From Pseudomonadota bacterium (lineage in GTDB: Bacteria; Pseudomonadota; Alphaproteobacteria; Sphingomonadales; Sphingomonadaceae): a DNA stretch of 34,633 bases. The translations under genes and the position numbers were made by a program. Below, in pieces: positions 24,894-33,184 of this stretch. The notes below the pieces were generated by a model, which saw only the letters and a program-made list of their open reading frames with translations, did not search any database and was not told the origin of the DNA. The stretch lies in contig JAFAEZ010000172.1 of NCBI GenBank assembly GCA_023423775.1, forward strand, positions 1 through 34,633, given 5' to 3'. Numbering within the stretch: position 1 is the first letter of the stretch; each line of letters begins with the position of its first letter.

Positions 24894-25430
24894 CTATTTC
24901 CGGCGCGAGGCCTTCCACTTCTGGACTGCGGCGAGCGTGTTCTTGACGTGGTCCTTGTAGCTCAGATCGCTGTGCGCGTAGATCACGGTGCCGTCGGGCG
25001 CGATCACATAGGAAGTGCGGTTGGTGAGCGTCGGCTTCTGCGGAAGCACGACGTCATAGGCCTTGATCACCTCCGGCGAGGCGGTCGCCACCGGGAACTT
25101 GTTGCGGCACGCCTCGACCGAGAATTTGGCGAGCTTGTCATAGGGATCGGCGGACAGGCCGACGACGCGCGCCCCGGCGGCGGCGAAATCGTCATAGGCC
25201 TCGGAGAATTCATGCGCTTCCAGCGTGCAGCCCTGGGTGAAGGCGGCGGGGAAGAAATAAAGGACGAGCGGCCCCTTCTTGAGCTGGTCCTTGAGGCGCA
25301 GGTTGAATGGCTTGCCGGCAAGCGCACCCTTGGTGGCGAAATCGGGCGCCTTGGCACCGACGGGGAGCGCGGCTTGCGCGGGCAAAGCGGCGAGCAATGC
25401 CGCGGCGCAGGCGAGAGCAGTGAAACGCAT
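24894..25430 (-). CDS. periplasmic peroxiredoxin, BCP/PrxQ-like
   Basis: A 178-residue thiol peroxidase with an AAGGAGG site before ATG 25430. Residues 1-22 are a Sec signal peptide (ending AQA), so it works in the periplasm, unlike ordinary cytoplasmic BCP. The peroxidatic Cys68 lies in FFPAAFTQGCTLEAHEF. The second Cys that BCP/PrxQ normally has five residues later is His here (TLEAHEF). Only one other cysteine is present in the mature part (VEACRNKF), which might act as the resolving residue, otherwise the enzyme is of 1-Cys type. VVGLSADPYDKLAKFSVEA and SYVIAPDGTVIYAHSDL are family blocks. Confidence 0.9.
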   Translation of the reverse strand: MRFTALACAAALLAALPAQAALPVGAKAPDFATKGALAGKPFNLRLKDQLKKGPLVLYFFPAAFTQGCTLEAHEFSEAYDDFAAAGARVVGLSADPYDKLAKFSVEACRNKFPVATASPEVIKAYDVVLPQKPTLTNRTSYVIAPDGTVIYAHSDLSYKDHVKNTLAAVQKWKASRRK

Positions 25431-25568
25431 GGCATCCTCCTTGTTTGGACGTGACGATAAAGCGGCCCGCCGCCGACCGCCATCCCATTGTTTCTCTGTC
25501 CGCAGCGGTTTCACGCCGCGGCCCGGATCGCTATATGCGCGGCAGCGGCGCCCGGGCCGCGAGACGGA

Positions 25569-26381
25569 GTGAATGCATTGAACCTCGAGACCACGATCCT
25601 TCCCGAAGCGCAGACCGACAGCTGGACCGTCGCCGGCCGCACCTTCCGGTCGCGCCTGATCGTCGGCACCGGCAAATATAAGAGTTTCGAGCAGAACGCC
25701 GCCGCGGTCGAAGCATCGGGCGCGGAGATCGTCACTGTCGCGGTGCGCCGGGTCAATGTTTCCGACCCGAAGGCACCGATGCTGACCGACTTCATCGACC
25801 CGAAGAAGACCGTCTACCTGCCCAACACCGCCGGCTGCTTTACCGCCGAGGATGCGATCCGCACTTTGCGGCTGGCGCGCGAGGCGGGCGGCTGGACGCT
25901 GGTTAAGCTCGAAGTGCTGGGCGAGGCCAAGACGCTGTACCCGGACATGATTGAGACCCTGCGCGCGACCGAGATTCTCGCCAAGGAAGGCTTCGAGCCG
26001 ATGGTCTATTGCGCGGACGATCCTATCGCCGCGAAGAAACTGGAAGATGCCGGCGCGGTCGCGATCATGCCGCTCGGTGCGCCGATCGGCTCCGGCCTCG
26101 GCCTTCAGAACCAGGTGATGATCCGCCTAATCGTCGAGAATGCCAGCGTCCCGGTGCTGGTCGATGCCGGCGTCGGCACCGCGTCGGACGCCGCCGTGGC
26201 GATGGAGCTGGGTTGCGACGGCGTGCTGATGAACACCGCGATCGCCGAAGCGAAGGACCCGATCCTGATGGCGCGGGCGATGAAGGCCGCGGTCGAGGCC
26301 GGGCGCCTCGCCTACCGCGCCGGCCGCATGGGCAAGCGCCGCTACGCCGACCCGTCGAGCCCACTCGCAGGACTCATCTAA
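25569..26381 (+). CDS. thiG: thiazole synthase ThiG
   Basis: A 270-residue TIM-barrel enzyme that builds thiazole phosphate for thiamine from DXP, dehydroglycine and ThiS-thiocarboxylate. Blocks are SRLIVGTGKYKS at the start, EIVTVAVRRVN, LPNTAGC, LVKLEVLGE (the Lys forms the imine with DXP), GAVAIMPLGAPIGSGLGLQN and VPVLVDAGVGTASDAAVAME with NTAIAEAKDP. The start is GTG 25569; a TTG at 25578 is possible. Unlike thiC it shows no TPP riboswitch in the 138 bases upstream, and no thiS or thiO/thiH is beside it. It is divergent from the peroxiredoxin. Confidence 0.95.
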   Translation: MNALNLETTILPEAQTDSWTVAGRTFRSRLIVGTGKYKSFEQNAAAVEASGAEIVTVAVRRVNVSDPKAPMLTDFIDPKKTVYLPNTAGCFTAEDAIRTLRLAREAGGWTLVKLEVLGEAKTLYPDMIETLRATEILAKEGFEPMVYCADDPIAAKKLEDAGAVAIMPLGAPIGSGLGLQNQVMIRLIVENASVPVLVDAGVGTASDAAVAMELGCDGVLMNTAIAEAKDPILMARAMKAAVEAGRLAYRAGRMGKRRYADPSSPLAGLI

Positions 26382-26393
26382 GCGACCGCACGA

Positions 26394-26479
26394 CCGTTCG
26401 CCCTGAGCCTGTCGAAGGTCTCTCCTTCGTCCTTCGTCGCCGAAGGGAAAGGATGCTTCGACAGGCTCAGCGCGAACGG
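26394..26479. repeat. palindromic repeat, family A, between convergent genes
   Basis: An 86-bp copy with ends CCGTTCGCCCTGAGCCTG and CAGGCTCAGCGCGAACGG and inner GTCGAAGG and CTTCGAC. It starts 13 bases after the thiG stop and ends eight bases before the stop of the convergent amidohydrolase gene, so its long stem may end transcription from both sides. Same family as the element inside thiC. Confidence 0.9.
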
Positions 26480-26487
26480 ATTGCGCG

Positions 26488-28188
26488 TTACTTCTTCCCC
26501 CAGCCGGTCCAGCCGGGGCCGCGGACGACGCGGCCGGGCTTGGCGCCGGTATGGGCGCCGTCCTTCAGCACCTGGGTGCCGTTGACCAGCACGTGGCGGA
26601 CGCCGACGCTGTACTGGTGCGGCTTATCGAACGTCGCCTTGTCGGCGATGGTCGCCGGATCGAACACCACGACATCGGCGAAATAGCCCGGTGCCAGCCG
26701 CCCGCGCCCGCGCAGCTTCAACTGAGCCGCGGGCAGGGAGGTGAGGCGGCGTATGCCTTCCTCCATTGGGATGACTTTCTCGTCGCGGACATATTTGCCA
26801 AGGAAGCGCGCGAAGGCGCCGTAGGCGCGCGGGTGCGGGTTGCTTTTCAGGAAATTGCCCTCGGCCGCGACGCTGCCCGAATCCGATCCGACCATCGTCC
26901 ACGGCCAGACGATGTTCCGCCGGATATTGGCCTCGTCCATCAGGAAGTAGGCAGCGCCGACGCGGCTGTCGTCTTCGATGACGAGGTCGATGATCGTGTC
27001 CTCCGGGCTGGTGCCGCGCATCTTAGCGACCTCGGCCAGGGTCTTGCCGGTGAGCGGCTTCAGCTTGTCGTTCTTGAACGCGATCAGCAGCACATTCTCC
27101 GGCCCGCCGGAATCGTGCATCAGATTCTCCCAGTCGACCGCGGGCGCGCGCATTTCCTTGATGACGCGGGCGCGGATCGCGGGGTCCTTCAGGCGCTTCA
27201 CCCAGGCGTCGTGGCCACCTTCCTGCACCCAGAGTGGCATGGTCGCGTAAAGACCGGTCGAGCCCGCGACATAGGGATAGATGTTGGCGGTGACGTCGAC
27301 GCCTTCGGCGCGCGCCGCCCAGAGCTTGCGCAGCACGGGCTCCGACTTCGCCCAATTCTCGCGGCCGCCGGGCTTCATATGGTAGATCTGGACCGGCGCG
27401 CCGGTGCGCTTGCCGATTGCGAGGATCTCGTCGACCGCCTGCTCGTAGCGCGCCGCCTCGCTGCGCAGGTGCGAGATGTAACCGCCGCCATATTCGTGTG
27501 CGGCTGCCGTCAGTGCGACCAGTTCGTCGGTGTCGGCGAAATTGCCCGGCGCGTAGATCAGAGAAGAGCCGACTCCCATCGCCCCTTCGCGCATCGCCTG
27601 TCGGACCAGATCCTGCATGCGCTTCAGCTGCTCCGGCGTGGCCTTCTTGTTGTCCCTGCCGACCTCGTGGATGCGGACGGTCGTCGCACCGACGAACGAG
27701 GCGATGTTGGTCGAAATGCCCTTCTTCTCGGCATGGTCCATATATTCGCCGAGCGTGGTCCACGGGATGTCGAACTTGTAGTCGCCCTGCTGCTTGAGCT
27801 GGTCCGCGCGCATGGCCGCGGTCAGCGGCCCCATCGACCAGCCTTCGCCGAACACTTCGAGAGTCACGCCCTGGGTGATGTCGCTCATCGAGCGGCCGTC
27901 CTCGAGCAGCGACTCGTTGGCCCAGCTCAGCATGTTGATGAAGCCGGGCGCGACGGCGAGCCCGCCCGCTTTCACCTCGTGGTCGGAGCTGGCCCCGGAA
28001 AGGTCGCCGAGCGCTGCGATGCGGTCGCCCCTGATGCCGACGTCGCCCGCATAAGGGGCGCCGCCCTGGCCGTCGTAGATCAGGCCGCCGCGAATGATCG
28101 TGTCATAATCGGCCGCCGCCGCCGCGACCGGCGCGAACGCCACCGATGCGCCGACCAGCGCGCCCAGGAACTTGCGCAGCATCCTCAT
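26488..28188 (-). CDS. exported N-acyl-D-amino-acid deacylase-like amidohydrolase
   Basis: A 566-residue amidohydrolase with a signal peptide of about 26 residues, so it acts in the periplasm. Family blocks are YDTIIRGGLIYDGQGGAPYA, the TIM barrel, and C-terminal LRGRGRLAPGYFADVVVFDP. The expected first metal site HxH after PGFID is absent: the residues are Asn85-Met-Leu87-Ser-Trp89. The Cys ligand of D-aminoacylase (in VGNCG) is replaced by Glu115 in FGEGWS. Later ligands remain: His240 (SHLRSE), His270 (YHMKPGG) and Asp436 (GSDSG). This may be a one-metal subgroup. The substrate is likely an N-acyl D-amino acid or dipeptide, but is not certain. The start is ATG 28188 after GGGGGGGA. Confidence 0.88.
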   Translation of the reverse strand: MRMLRKFLGALVGASVAFAPVAAAAADYDTIIRGGLIYDGQGGAPYAGDVGIRGDRIAALGDLSGASSDHEVKAGGLAVAPGFINMLSWANESLLEDGRSMSDITQGVTLEVFGEGWSMGPLTAAMRADQLKQQGDYKFDIPWTTLGEYMDHAEKKGISTNIASFVGATTVRIHEVGRDNKKATPEQLKRMQDLVRQAMREGAMGVGSSLIYAPGNFADTDELVALTAAAHEYGGGYISHLRSEAARYEQAVDEILAIGKRTGAPVQIYHMKPGGRENWAKSEPVLRKLWAARAEGVDVTANIYPYVAGSTGLYATMPLWVQEGGHDAWVKRLKDPAIRARVIKEMRAPAVDWENLMHDSGGPENVLLIAFKNDKLKPLTGKTLAEVAKMRGTSPEDTIIDLVIEDDSRVGAAYFLMDEANIRRNIVWPWTMVGSDSGSVAAEGNFLKSNPHPRAYGAFARFLGKYVRDEKVIPMEEGIRRLTSLPAAQLKLRGRGRLAPGYFADVVVFDPATIADKATFDKPHQYSVGVRHVLVNGTQVLKDGAHTGAKPGRVVRGPGWTGWGKK

Positions 28189-28240
28189 TCCCCCCCGTCC
28201 TTTGTCTGGGAGAGCTTAGCGCCGTCCGCGCGGGGCGCAA

Positions 28241-29419
28241 TCAGTCGCGATAGTCGATCCGGACCTTGGCGGCCGCAGCCTCGGCCAACTGGCGCGCTTC
28301 GTCGCTCGTCGCGCCCGAGGCGAGCGCGACGCCCATGCGCCGATTGGGCCGCGTGACCGGCTTGGCGAAGATGCGCAGATCGACCTCCTGGCCGTTCCCG
28401 CCCAAGGCGAGCGCGTCGGCGAGGCCGGAATAGCGGAAGTTTTCGGCGTCGCGGTCGGCGAGGATCACGGCCGACGCCCCGGCCGGGTGGCGCAGACGGA
28501 TTTCCGGAATCGGCAGGCCGAGGATGGCGCGGGCATGGAGATCGAACTCGGTCAGGTTCTGGGAGACCAATGTCACCATGCCGGTGTCGTGCGGACGCGG
28601 CGAGAGCTCGGAGAAGATCACCTCCTCGCCGGCGACGAAGAATTCGACGCCGAAAATGCCGTAGCCGCCGAGATCGTCGACCACCTTGCGCGCCATATCC
28701 TGCGCATCGGCCAAAGCCTTCGCCGACATCGCGGCGGGCTGCCAACTCTCCATATAATCGCCGCGCTCCTGGCGGTGGCCGATCGGCGGGCAGAAGAGCA
28801 CGCCCTCGCGCGTCCGCACCGTCAGCAGGGTGATCTCATAATCGAAGCGTACGAATTCCTCGACGATCACGCGCGCCCGGTCGCCGCGCATGTTGGCGAC
28901 CGCATAATTCCAGGCCTCCTCGAGGCCGGCTTCGTCGGCGACCGTCTTCTGGCCCTTGCCGGATGAGGACATGACCGGCTTGATCACGCAGGGAAAGCCG
29001 GTGTGTTCGGCGCCGGCGCGGACCTCGTCGAGGCTCTCGGCGAAGCGGAAGCGCGAAGTGCGCAGGCCCAGCGGACCCGCGGCCAGCTCGCGGATCGCGT
29101 CGCGGTTCATGGTCATTTGGGTCGCGCGCGCCGAAGGAACGACCGTCGTCCCTTCGGCCTCCATCTCGGCCAGCACCTCGGTGCGGATTGCCTCGACCTC
29201 GGGCACGACGAAGTCGGGCTTGTGCCTGGTGATCGCCGCGCGCAGCCGCTCGCCGTCGAGCATCGAGAAGATTTCGGCCTCGTCCGCCATCTGCATCGCC
29301 GGCGCCCCCGCATAGCTGTCGCAGGCGATCACGTAGCAGCCCAGCCTCTTGGCCGAGATCGTAAATTCGCGGCCGAGTTCGCCCGAGCCGAGGAGCAGGA
29401 TTTTGGCGATGTGGTTCAT
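28241..29419 (-). CDS. purT: formate-dependent GAR transformylase PurT
   Basis: A 392-residue ATP-grasp enzyme that formylates glycinamide ribonucleotide with formate and ATP, an alternative to PurN in purine synthesis. Visible are ILLLGSGELGREFTISAKRL at the N-terminus, FVVPEVEAIRTEVLAEME, the ATP-binding block CVIKPVMSSSGKGQ, the EITLLTVRT strand, and the metal site FSELSPRPHDTGMVTLVSQ. All signatures and the length match PurT closely. The ATG is at 29419, with AGGGAA upstream. It precedes the amidohydrolase by 52 bases in the same direction, but with no functional link I can see. Confidence 0.96.
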   Translation of the reverse strand: MNHIAKILLLGSGELGREFTISAKRLGCYVIACDSYAGAPAMQMADEAEIFSMLDGERLRAAITRHKPDFVVPEVEAIRTEVLAEMEAEGTTVVPSARATQMTMNRDAIRELAAGPLGLRTSRFRFAESLDEVRAGAEHTGFPCVIKPVMSSSGKGQKTVADEAGLEEAWNYAVANMRGDRARVIVEEFVRFDYEITLLTVRTREGVLFCPPIGHRQERGDYMESWQPAAMSAKALADAQDMARKVVDDLGGYGIFGVEFFVAGEEVIFSELSPRPHDTGMVTLVSQNLTEFDLHARAILGLPIPEIRLRHPAGASAVILADRDAENFRYSGLADALALGGNGQEVDLRIFAKPVTRPNRRMGVALASGATSDEARQLAEAAAAKVRIDYRD

Positions 29420-29571
29420 GCGGATTCCCTGTCTGCCGAGCAGGGCGGCGTATCGCGGGCGCGGCCTGTCCTCAAGCCGTTACGGCGCGATGTGCGGCAA
29501 TCGCGGCCTTCCGTCGAACGCTGGCGAGTCTCGTGCGTTTGCTCGCAAAGCCCCCACAAGGAGATTGTCCC

Positions 29572-30588
29572 ATGGCGCGCAAGCTGAAGCCGCTTTCCGA
29601 GCAGACCATCGTCATCACCGGCGCGTCGAGCGGCATCGGTCTCGCCACCGCCAGGATGGCGGCCGAGCAGGGCGCCAATGTGGTGCTGAGCGCGCGCAGC
29701 CGCGACGCGCTTGCCCAGGCCGTCGACACGATCAATCAGGCCGGGCGCGGCAAGGCCAGCTTCGTCACCGCCGATGTGGGCAGCCGCGACGAACTGGAAG
29801 CCCTCGCGGCGCATGCGCTCGACCGGTTCGGCGGCTTCGATACCTGGATCAACAATGCCGGCGTCGGGATCTGGGGCACGATCGAGCAGGTCAGCGACGC
29901 CGACATGCGGAGGCTGTTCGACACCAATTTCTGGGGCGTGGTCTACGGCTCCGAAGTGGCGCTCCAGCATCTCAAGGTGCATGGCGGCGCGCTGATCAAT
30001 ATCGGCAGCGTCACCTCCGATCGCGCCTTCCCGGTGCAGGGCATCTATTCGGCCAGCAAGCATGCGGTGAAAGGCTTTACCGACGCGCTTCGCATGGAGC
30101 TCGAGGCGGAGAATGCCCCGGTGTCAGTGACGCTGATCAAGCCCGCCTCGATCGGCACCCCGATGCCGCAGCATGTGAAGAATTATTCGGACCAGGAGGC
30201 CAAGTTCCCGCCGCCCATCTATGCGCCTGAGGAGGTCGCGGCGACCATCCTGCGGGCCGCCGAGCGGCCGATGCGCGACGCCTTCATCGGCAGCGCGGCG
30301 AGCACGCTCAGCCATATGTCGCACCGCGCGCCTCGGGTGATGGACTGGATCAGCGAAAAATTCCTGATCAACAGCCAGTTCGGGCCGGAACGGGCGACGC
30401 CGACCGACAACCTCCACCACGGCCAGTCGGAAGCGCAGGTGCGCGGCGACCATCAGGGCAGCATGATCCGGCCCAGCGCCTACAGCAAGGCGGCCCGCCA
30501 TCCGCTGGCGACGCTGGCGCTGGCCGGGCTCGCCGCGGCCGGGATCGGCGCCTTGCTCTCCACCCGCTGGCAGGCCGAGGAGGCGTGA
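29572..30588 (+). CDS. SDR oxidoreductase with C-terminal membrane segment
   Basis: A 338-residue short-chain dehydrogenase/reductase. TGASSGIG at residues 16-23 binds NAD(P), NNAG is in the third strand, and the catalytic motif is SVTS...YSASK with Tyr159 and Lys163. After the usual 250-residue domain there is an extension: a polar stretch with DNLHHGQSEAQVRGDHQGSM and a hydrophobic segment PLATLALAGLAAAGIGALLS just before the end, likely a membrane anchor with the catalytic domain in the cytoplasm. SDRs with this tail are known in actinobacteria and proteobacteria; the substrate is unknown. AAGGAG precedes ATG 29572. Confidence 0.9.
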   Translation: MARKLKPLSEQTIVITGASSGIGLATARMAAEQGANVVLSARSRDALAQAVDTINQAGRGKASFVTADVGSRDELEALAAHALDRFGGFDTWINNAGVGIWGTIEQVSDADMRRLFDTNFWGVVYGSEVALQHLKVHGGALINIGSVTSDRAFPVQGIYSASKHAVKGFTDALRMELEAENAPVSVTLIKPASIGTPMPQHVKNYSDQEAKFPPPIYAPEEVAATILRAAERPMRDAFIGSAASTLSHMSHRAPRVMDWISEKFLINSQFGPERATPTDNLHHGQSEAQVRGDHQGSMIRPSAYSKAARHPLATLALAGLAAAGIGALLSTRWQAEEA

Positions 30589-30594
30589 CGCGCA

Positions 30595-31074
30595 TCAGGC
30601 GTCGATGAGCGGGTAGATCTCGCGAAGCTCTGCCAGCGTCTCGGGGACGCTGCGATGGTGGACGAAGATGCCGCCGGCCTCTTCCCAGAGGTGGCGATGC
30701 TTCAGCGTATCGTCGACCAGCACGTCGCCCTCATGGCAGTGGTTGCGCTTGTCGACCGCCATGCAGGTGATGATGCGCGTGCCGGGGAAATGCTCGGCCG
30801 CCCAGCGCACCTTCTGGTCGGCCGCCCAATTGCCGCGCGGCAGGCCGGTGAGGATGATCGGATCGAGATGCTTGACCGCTTCGAACAGCTCGATCGCGCC
30901 TGGCATCAGCGGCAACGTGCCGTAGAAATCGGGCGCGCTCGCCAGCTTTCCCCACATCTTGCCGATATTGTAGCGCTGCTGGAACGCCTTGGGCTTGAGG
31001 CCCAGGATCGCCTCCGCGCCCTTGTCGAAATCGGCGAGCACGCCGTCGCAGTCGAGATAGAGCTGGCGCCTCAC
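30595..31074 (-). CDS. HAD-family 5'-nucleotidase-like phosphatase
   Basis: A 159-residue HAD hydrolase resembling 5'(3')-deoxyribonucleotidases. The nucleophile motif is YLDCDGVLADFD (Asp8 and Asp10), motif II is IILTGLP, and the acidic motif IV is DVLVDDTLKHR. There is a small helical cap with GKMWGKLASAPDFYGTLPLM. I chose GTG 31074, which shares GTGA with the stop of the upstream gene and has GAGG eight bases before; a GTG at 31080 is possible. It is translationally coupled to a 139-residue protein with two HxT motifs, so the two probably work together. Confidence 0.88.
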   Translation of the reverse strand: MRRQLYLDCDGVLADFDKGAEAILGLKPKAFQQRYNIGKMWGKLASAPDFYGTLPLMPGAIELFEAVKHLDPIILTGLPRGNWAADQKVRWAAEHFPGTRIITCMAVDKRNHCHEGDVLVDDTLKHRHLWEEAGGIFVHHRSVPETLAELREIYPLIDA

Positions 31075-31490
31075 GGCCACCGCCTCGGTTCGAGCAGCAC
31101 CGGGACGGGCAGGTCGATCGACGTCCAGCCGAGCTTCGCGATCACGTCGTTGCTCTCCTTCGCCCTGCGCCCCTGCGCTTTATCGAGCGACCAGGTGATG
31201 TGGTAAGTGCTGCCGTCGGGCCTGTCGGTAGTGCCGTCGATCGTGACGACCAAAGCCTCGACGCCCCGGCCGTCGTCGATCCGGCCGACGATCTCGCCGG
31301 TGACCGCGCCCGGCAGCTGCGCGTCGTGCCGCACCTTCGCGGCCAGAGTGACATGATCGGCGATGACGTCCGGGAATTTCGGCGGGAACTGGAGCAGCAG
31401 CTCCTTGCGCTGCTCGCGGTCCACTGCCCAGCCGATGACGCTGTCGCCGGTCCCGGCCTTGGCGGCGGCCTGTTCGGGTGTGAGGGTCAT
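31071..31490 (-). CDS. small protein with two HxT motifs, possible 2H-phosphoesterase-like
   Basis: A 139-residue protein; ATG 31490 follows GAAGGGG on the minus strand. It has two histidine motifs, DHVTLA (His46, Thr48) and YHITWSL (His97, Thr99), on what look like beta strands. HxTx pairs are the active site of 2H phosphoesterases (LigT, CPDase), although the 51-residue spacing is shorter than usual and other family features are not evident. The rest includes VIGWAVDREQRKELLLQFPP and ALVVTIDGTTDRPDGS. It overlaps the HAD phosphatase gene downstream by four bases. A role in RNA or nucleotide end-processing is a hypothesis; otherwise the function is unknown. Confidence 0.75.
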   Translation of the reverse strand: MTLTPEQAAAKAGTGDSVIGWAVDREQRKELLLQFPPKFPDVIADHVTLAAKVRHDAQLPGAVTGEIVGRIDDGRGVEALVVTIDGTTDRPDGSTYHITWSLDKAQGRRAKESNDVIAKLGWTSIDLPVPVLLEPRRWP

Positions 31491-31560
31491 GGCCCCTTCA
31501 ACCGCCGTGGCGCGGGAAAGATGCGCCCGCCTTTGCGTTGACCCGCCGAGGAGCAGCAGC

Positions 31561-31695
31561 ATGGATCGTGACAAGGCAAGGGACGAGGATCTTCCCCACG
31601 AAGATCCGGAGACGAAGCAGAAGGGGGAGGACGCCGCCAGGCATCTGGACGAGATTCCGCCGCCCGGCACCGATCCGCTGCACGAAGGACCCTAG
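31561..31695 (+). CDS. small hydrophilic acidic protein
   Basis: A 44-residue open frame starting at ATG 31561, behind GAGGAG at 31547-31552. It reads MDRDKARDEDLPHEDPETKQ, then GEDAARHLDEIPPPGTDPLH. It has almost no hydrophobic residues and is probably disordered. Support comes from the good ribosome site and from its TAG stop, which lies in the same CTAG shared-stop arrangement with the convergent glpD as three other gene pairs in the window. The function is unknown. The in-frame region upstream to 31363 lies antisense to the HxT protein gene and is not part of it. Confidence 0.6.
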   Translation: MDRDKARDEDLPHEDPETKQKGEDAARHLDEIPPPGTDPLHEGP

Positions 31696-33134
31696 GCGAG
31701 AAAAGCGGCGAGCGCCGCGGCCTCGTCGTCGCTCGCGGCGAGGCCGATCTTGGTGCGGCGCCACAAAATGTCGTCCGCCGTGCGCGCGAACTCGCGATCG
31801 ACGAGGTAGCGCACTTCGCGTTCGTAGAGCCCGCGCGCGAAGCGGCGGCCCAGATCCTCGAGGCTGGTCGCGTCGCCGAGCACGTCCTTCAGCCGAGTGC
31901 CATAGGCGCGGGCAAGCCGCGTCACCATCGGCGCCGGCATCCATTGCCGGAGCGCGTCCAGATAGTCGTTGAACGCGGGATAGATATCGCCGCCCGGAAG
32001 CGCGGTATGTGTCGTCCACTTGCGGCCCTCGATCCCAAGCCGGTCTAGCGCTTCAGCCGCCAGCGCCCGCGCGGTCGTGATCTTGCCGCCGAACACCGAC
32101 AGCAGTTTCGCGCCGGGATCGTCGTCGAGCTCAAGCCGGTAGTCGCGCGTCACCGCCTTCGCCTCGGCGGCGCCGTCGTCGTAGAGCGAGCGCACGCCCG
32201 AATAGGTCCAGCGGACATCGGCCGGGGCGATCTGCGTCTCGAAGTAAAGATTCGCCGCCGCGCACAGATAGTCGATCTCGGCCACGTCGATCACCGCATC
32301 CTCGGGGCTGCCGACTGGTACGTCGGTGGTTCCGATCAGCGTGCAACCGTCGAACGGCAACGCGAAGACCACGCGCCCGTCCGGCTGCTGCAAGATGTAG
32401 GCGTGGTCGCCTTCGTAAAGCCGCGGCACGGCGATATGGCTGCCCTTGATGAGCCGCACCCGGCTCTCGCTGCTCTCGCACAGCCGCTTGTTGAGCACTT
32501 CCGCCACCCACGGGCCGGCCGCATTGACGATGGCGTTCGCCGCCACCTGCCGCCCGTCGGAAAGCTCCGCCTTCCAGATCTCGCCTTCGCGCCGCGCCGA
32601 CAGCAACTCGGTGCGGGTGGCTATCTCGGCGCCGCGCTCGGCGGCGTCGACCGCGTTCAGGACCACCAGCCGGCTGTCGTCGACCCACGCGTCCCAATAG
32701 ATCGCCATCCGCCGCGCCGCCGCCGGCTTCAAGGGCGCGATCAGCGCCTCGCTGCCGCGCGGCTTCACCTTGTGCGATCCGGGCAGGCTACCGCCCCACG
32801 CGAGCAGATCGTAGAGCTTGAGGCCGGCGCGGACCATCCACCACGGCCGCATGCCCTCGCTATGGGGCAGCACGAAACGCAGCGGTCGGACGATATGCGG
32901 CGCGGTGCGCAGCATGATCTCGCGCTCCTGCAGCGCCTCGCGCACCAGCCGGAATTCGTAATATTCCAGATAGCGCAGGCCGCCGTGGATGAGCTTGGAC
33001 GAGGCCGAGGAGGTGTGCTGGCCAAGGTCGTCTTTCTCGACGAGCAGCACTCTTTGCCCGCGGCCGGCGGCGTCGCGCGCGATCGCCGTGCCGTTGATGC
33101 CGCCGCCGACGACGAGGAGGTCGAAGCTTTCCAT
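31692..33134 (-). CDS. glpD: aerobic glycerol-3-phosphate dehydrogenase
   Basis: A 480-residue FAD enzyme that oxidises glycerol 3-phosphate to dihydroxyacetone phosphate at the inner membrane and feeds electrons to ubiquinone. The FAD motif is VVGGGINGTAIARDAAGRG at the N-terminus, then TSSASSKLIHGGLRYLEYYE, IVNAAGPWVAEVL, LIGTTDVPVG and VFGGKITTARALA, all typical of GlpD. The C-terminal helical domain (EVRYLVDREFARTADDILWR and onward) is complete. ATG 33134 gives the standard start. It is divergent from glpK across 50 bases, so the glycerol pathway is set up as a head-to-head pair. No glpF or glpR is visible in the window. Confidence 0.96.
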   Translation of the reverse strand: MESFDLLVVGGGINGTAIARDAAGRGQRVLLVEKDDLGQHTSSASSKLIHGGLRYLEYYEFRLVREALQEREIMLRTAPHIVRPLRFVLPHSEGMRPWWMVRAGLKLYDLLAWGGSLPGSHKVKPRGSEALIAPLKPAAARRMAIYWDAWVDDSRLVVLNAVDAAERGAEIATRTELLSARREGEIWKAELSDGRQVAANAIVNAAGPWVAEVLNKRLCESSESRVRLIKGSHIAVPRLYEGDHAYILQQPDGRVVFALPFDGCTLIGTTDVPVGSPEDAVIDVAEIDYLCAAANLYFETQIAPADVRWTYSGVRSLYDDGAAEAKAVTRDYRLELDDDPGAKLLSVFGGKITTARALAAEALDRLGIEGRKWTTHTALPGGDIYPAFNDYLDALRQWMPAPMVTRLARAYGTRLKDVLGDATSLEDLGRRFARGLYEREVRYLVDREFARTADDILWRRTKIGLAASDDEAAALAAFLA

Positions 33135-33184
33135 TGCCGCTTCGTCTGTTAGCGTGGCGGCCGCAGAGAGCAAAGGGAGGGGAT

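Noticed and set aside
26551..28356. 601-codon plus-strand frame across the amidohydrolase
   Set aside because: It is antisense to a complete, motif-rich gene.
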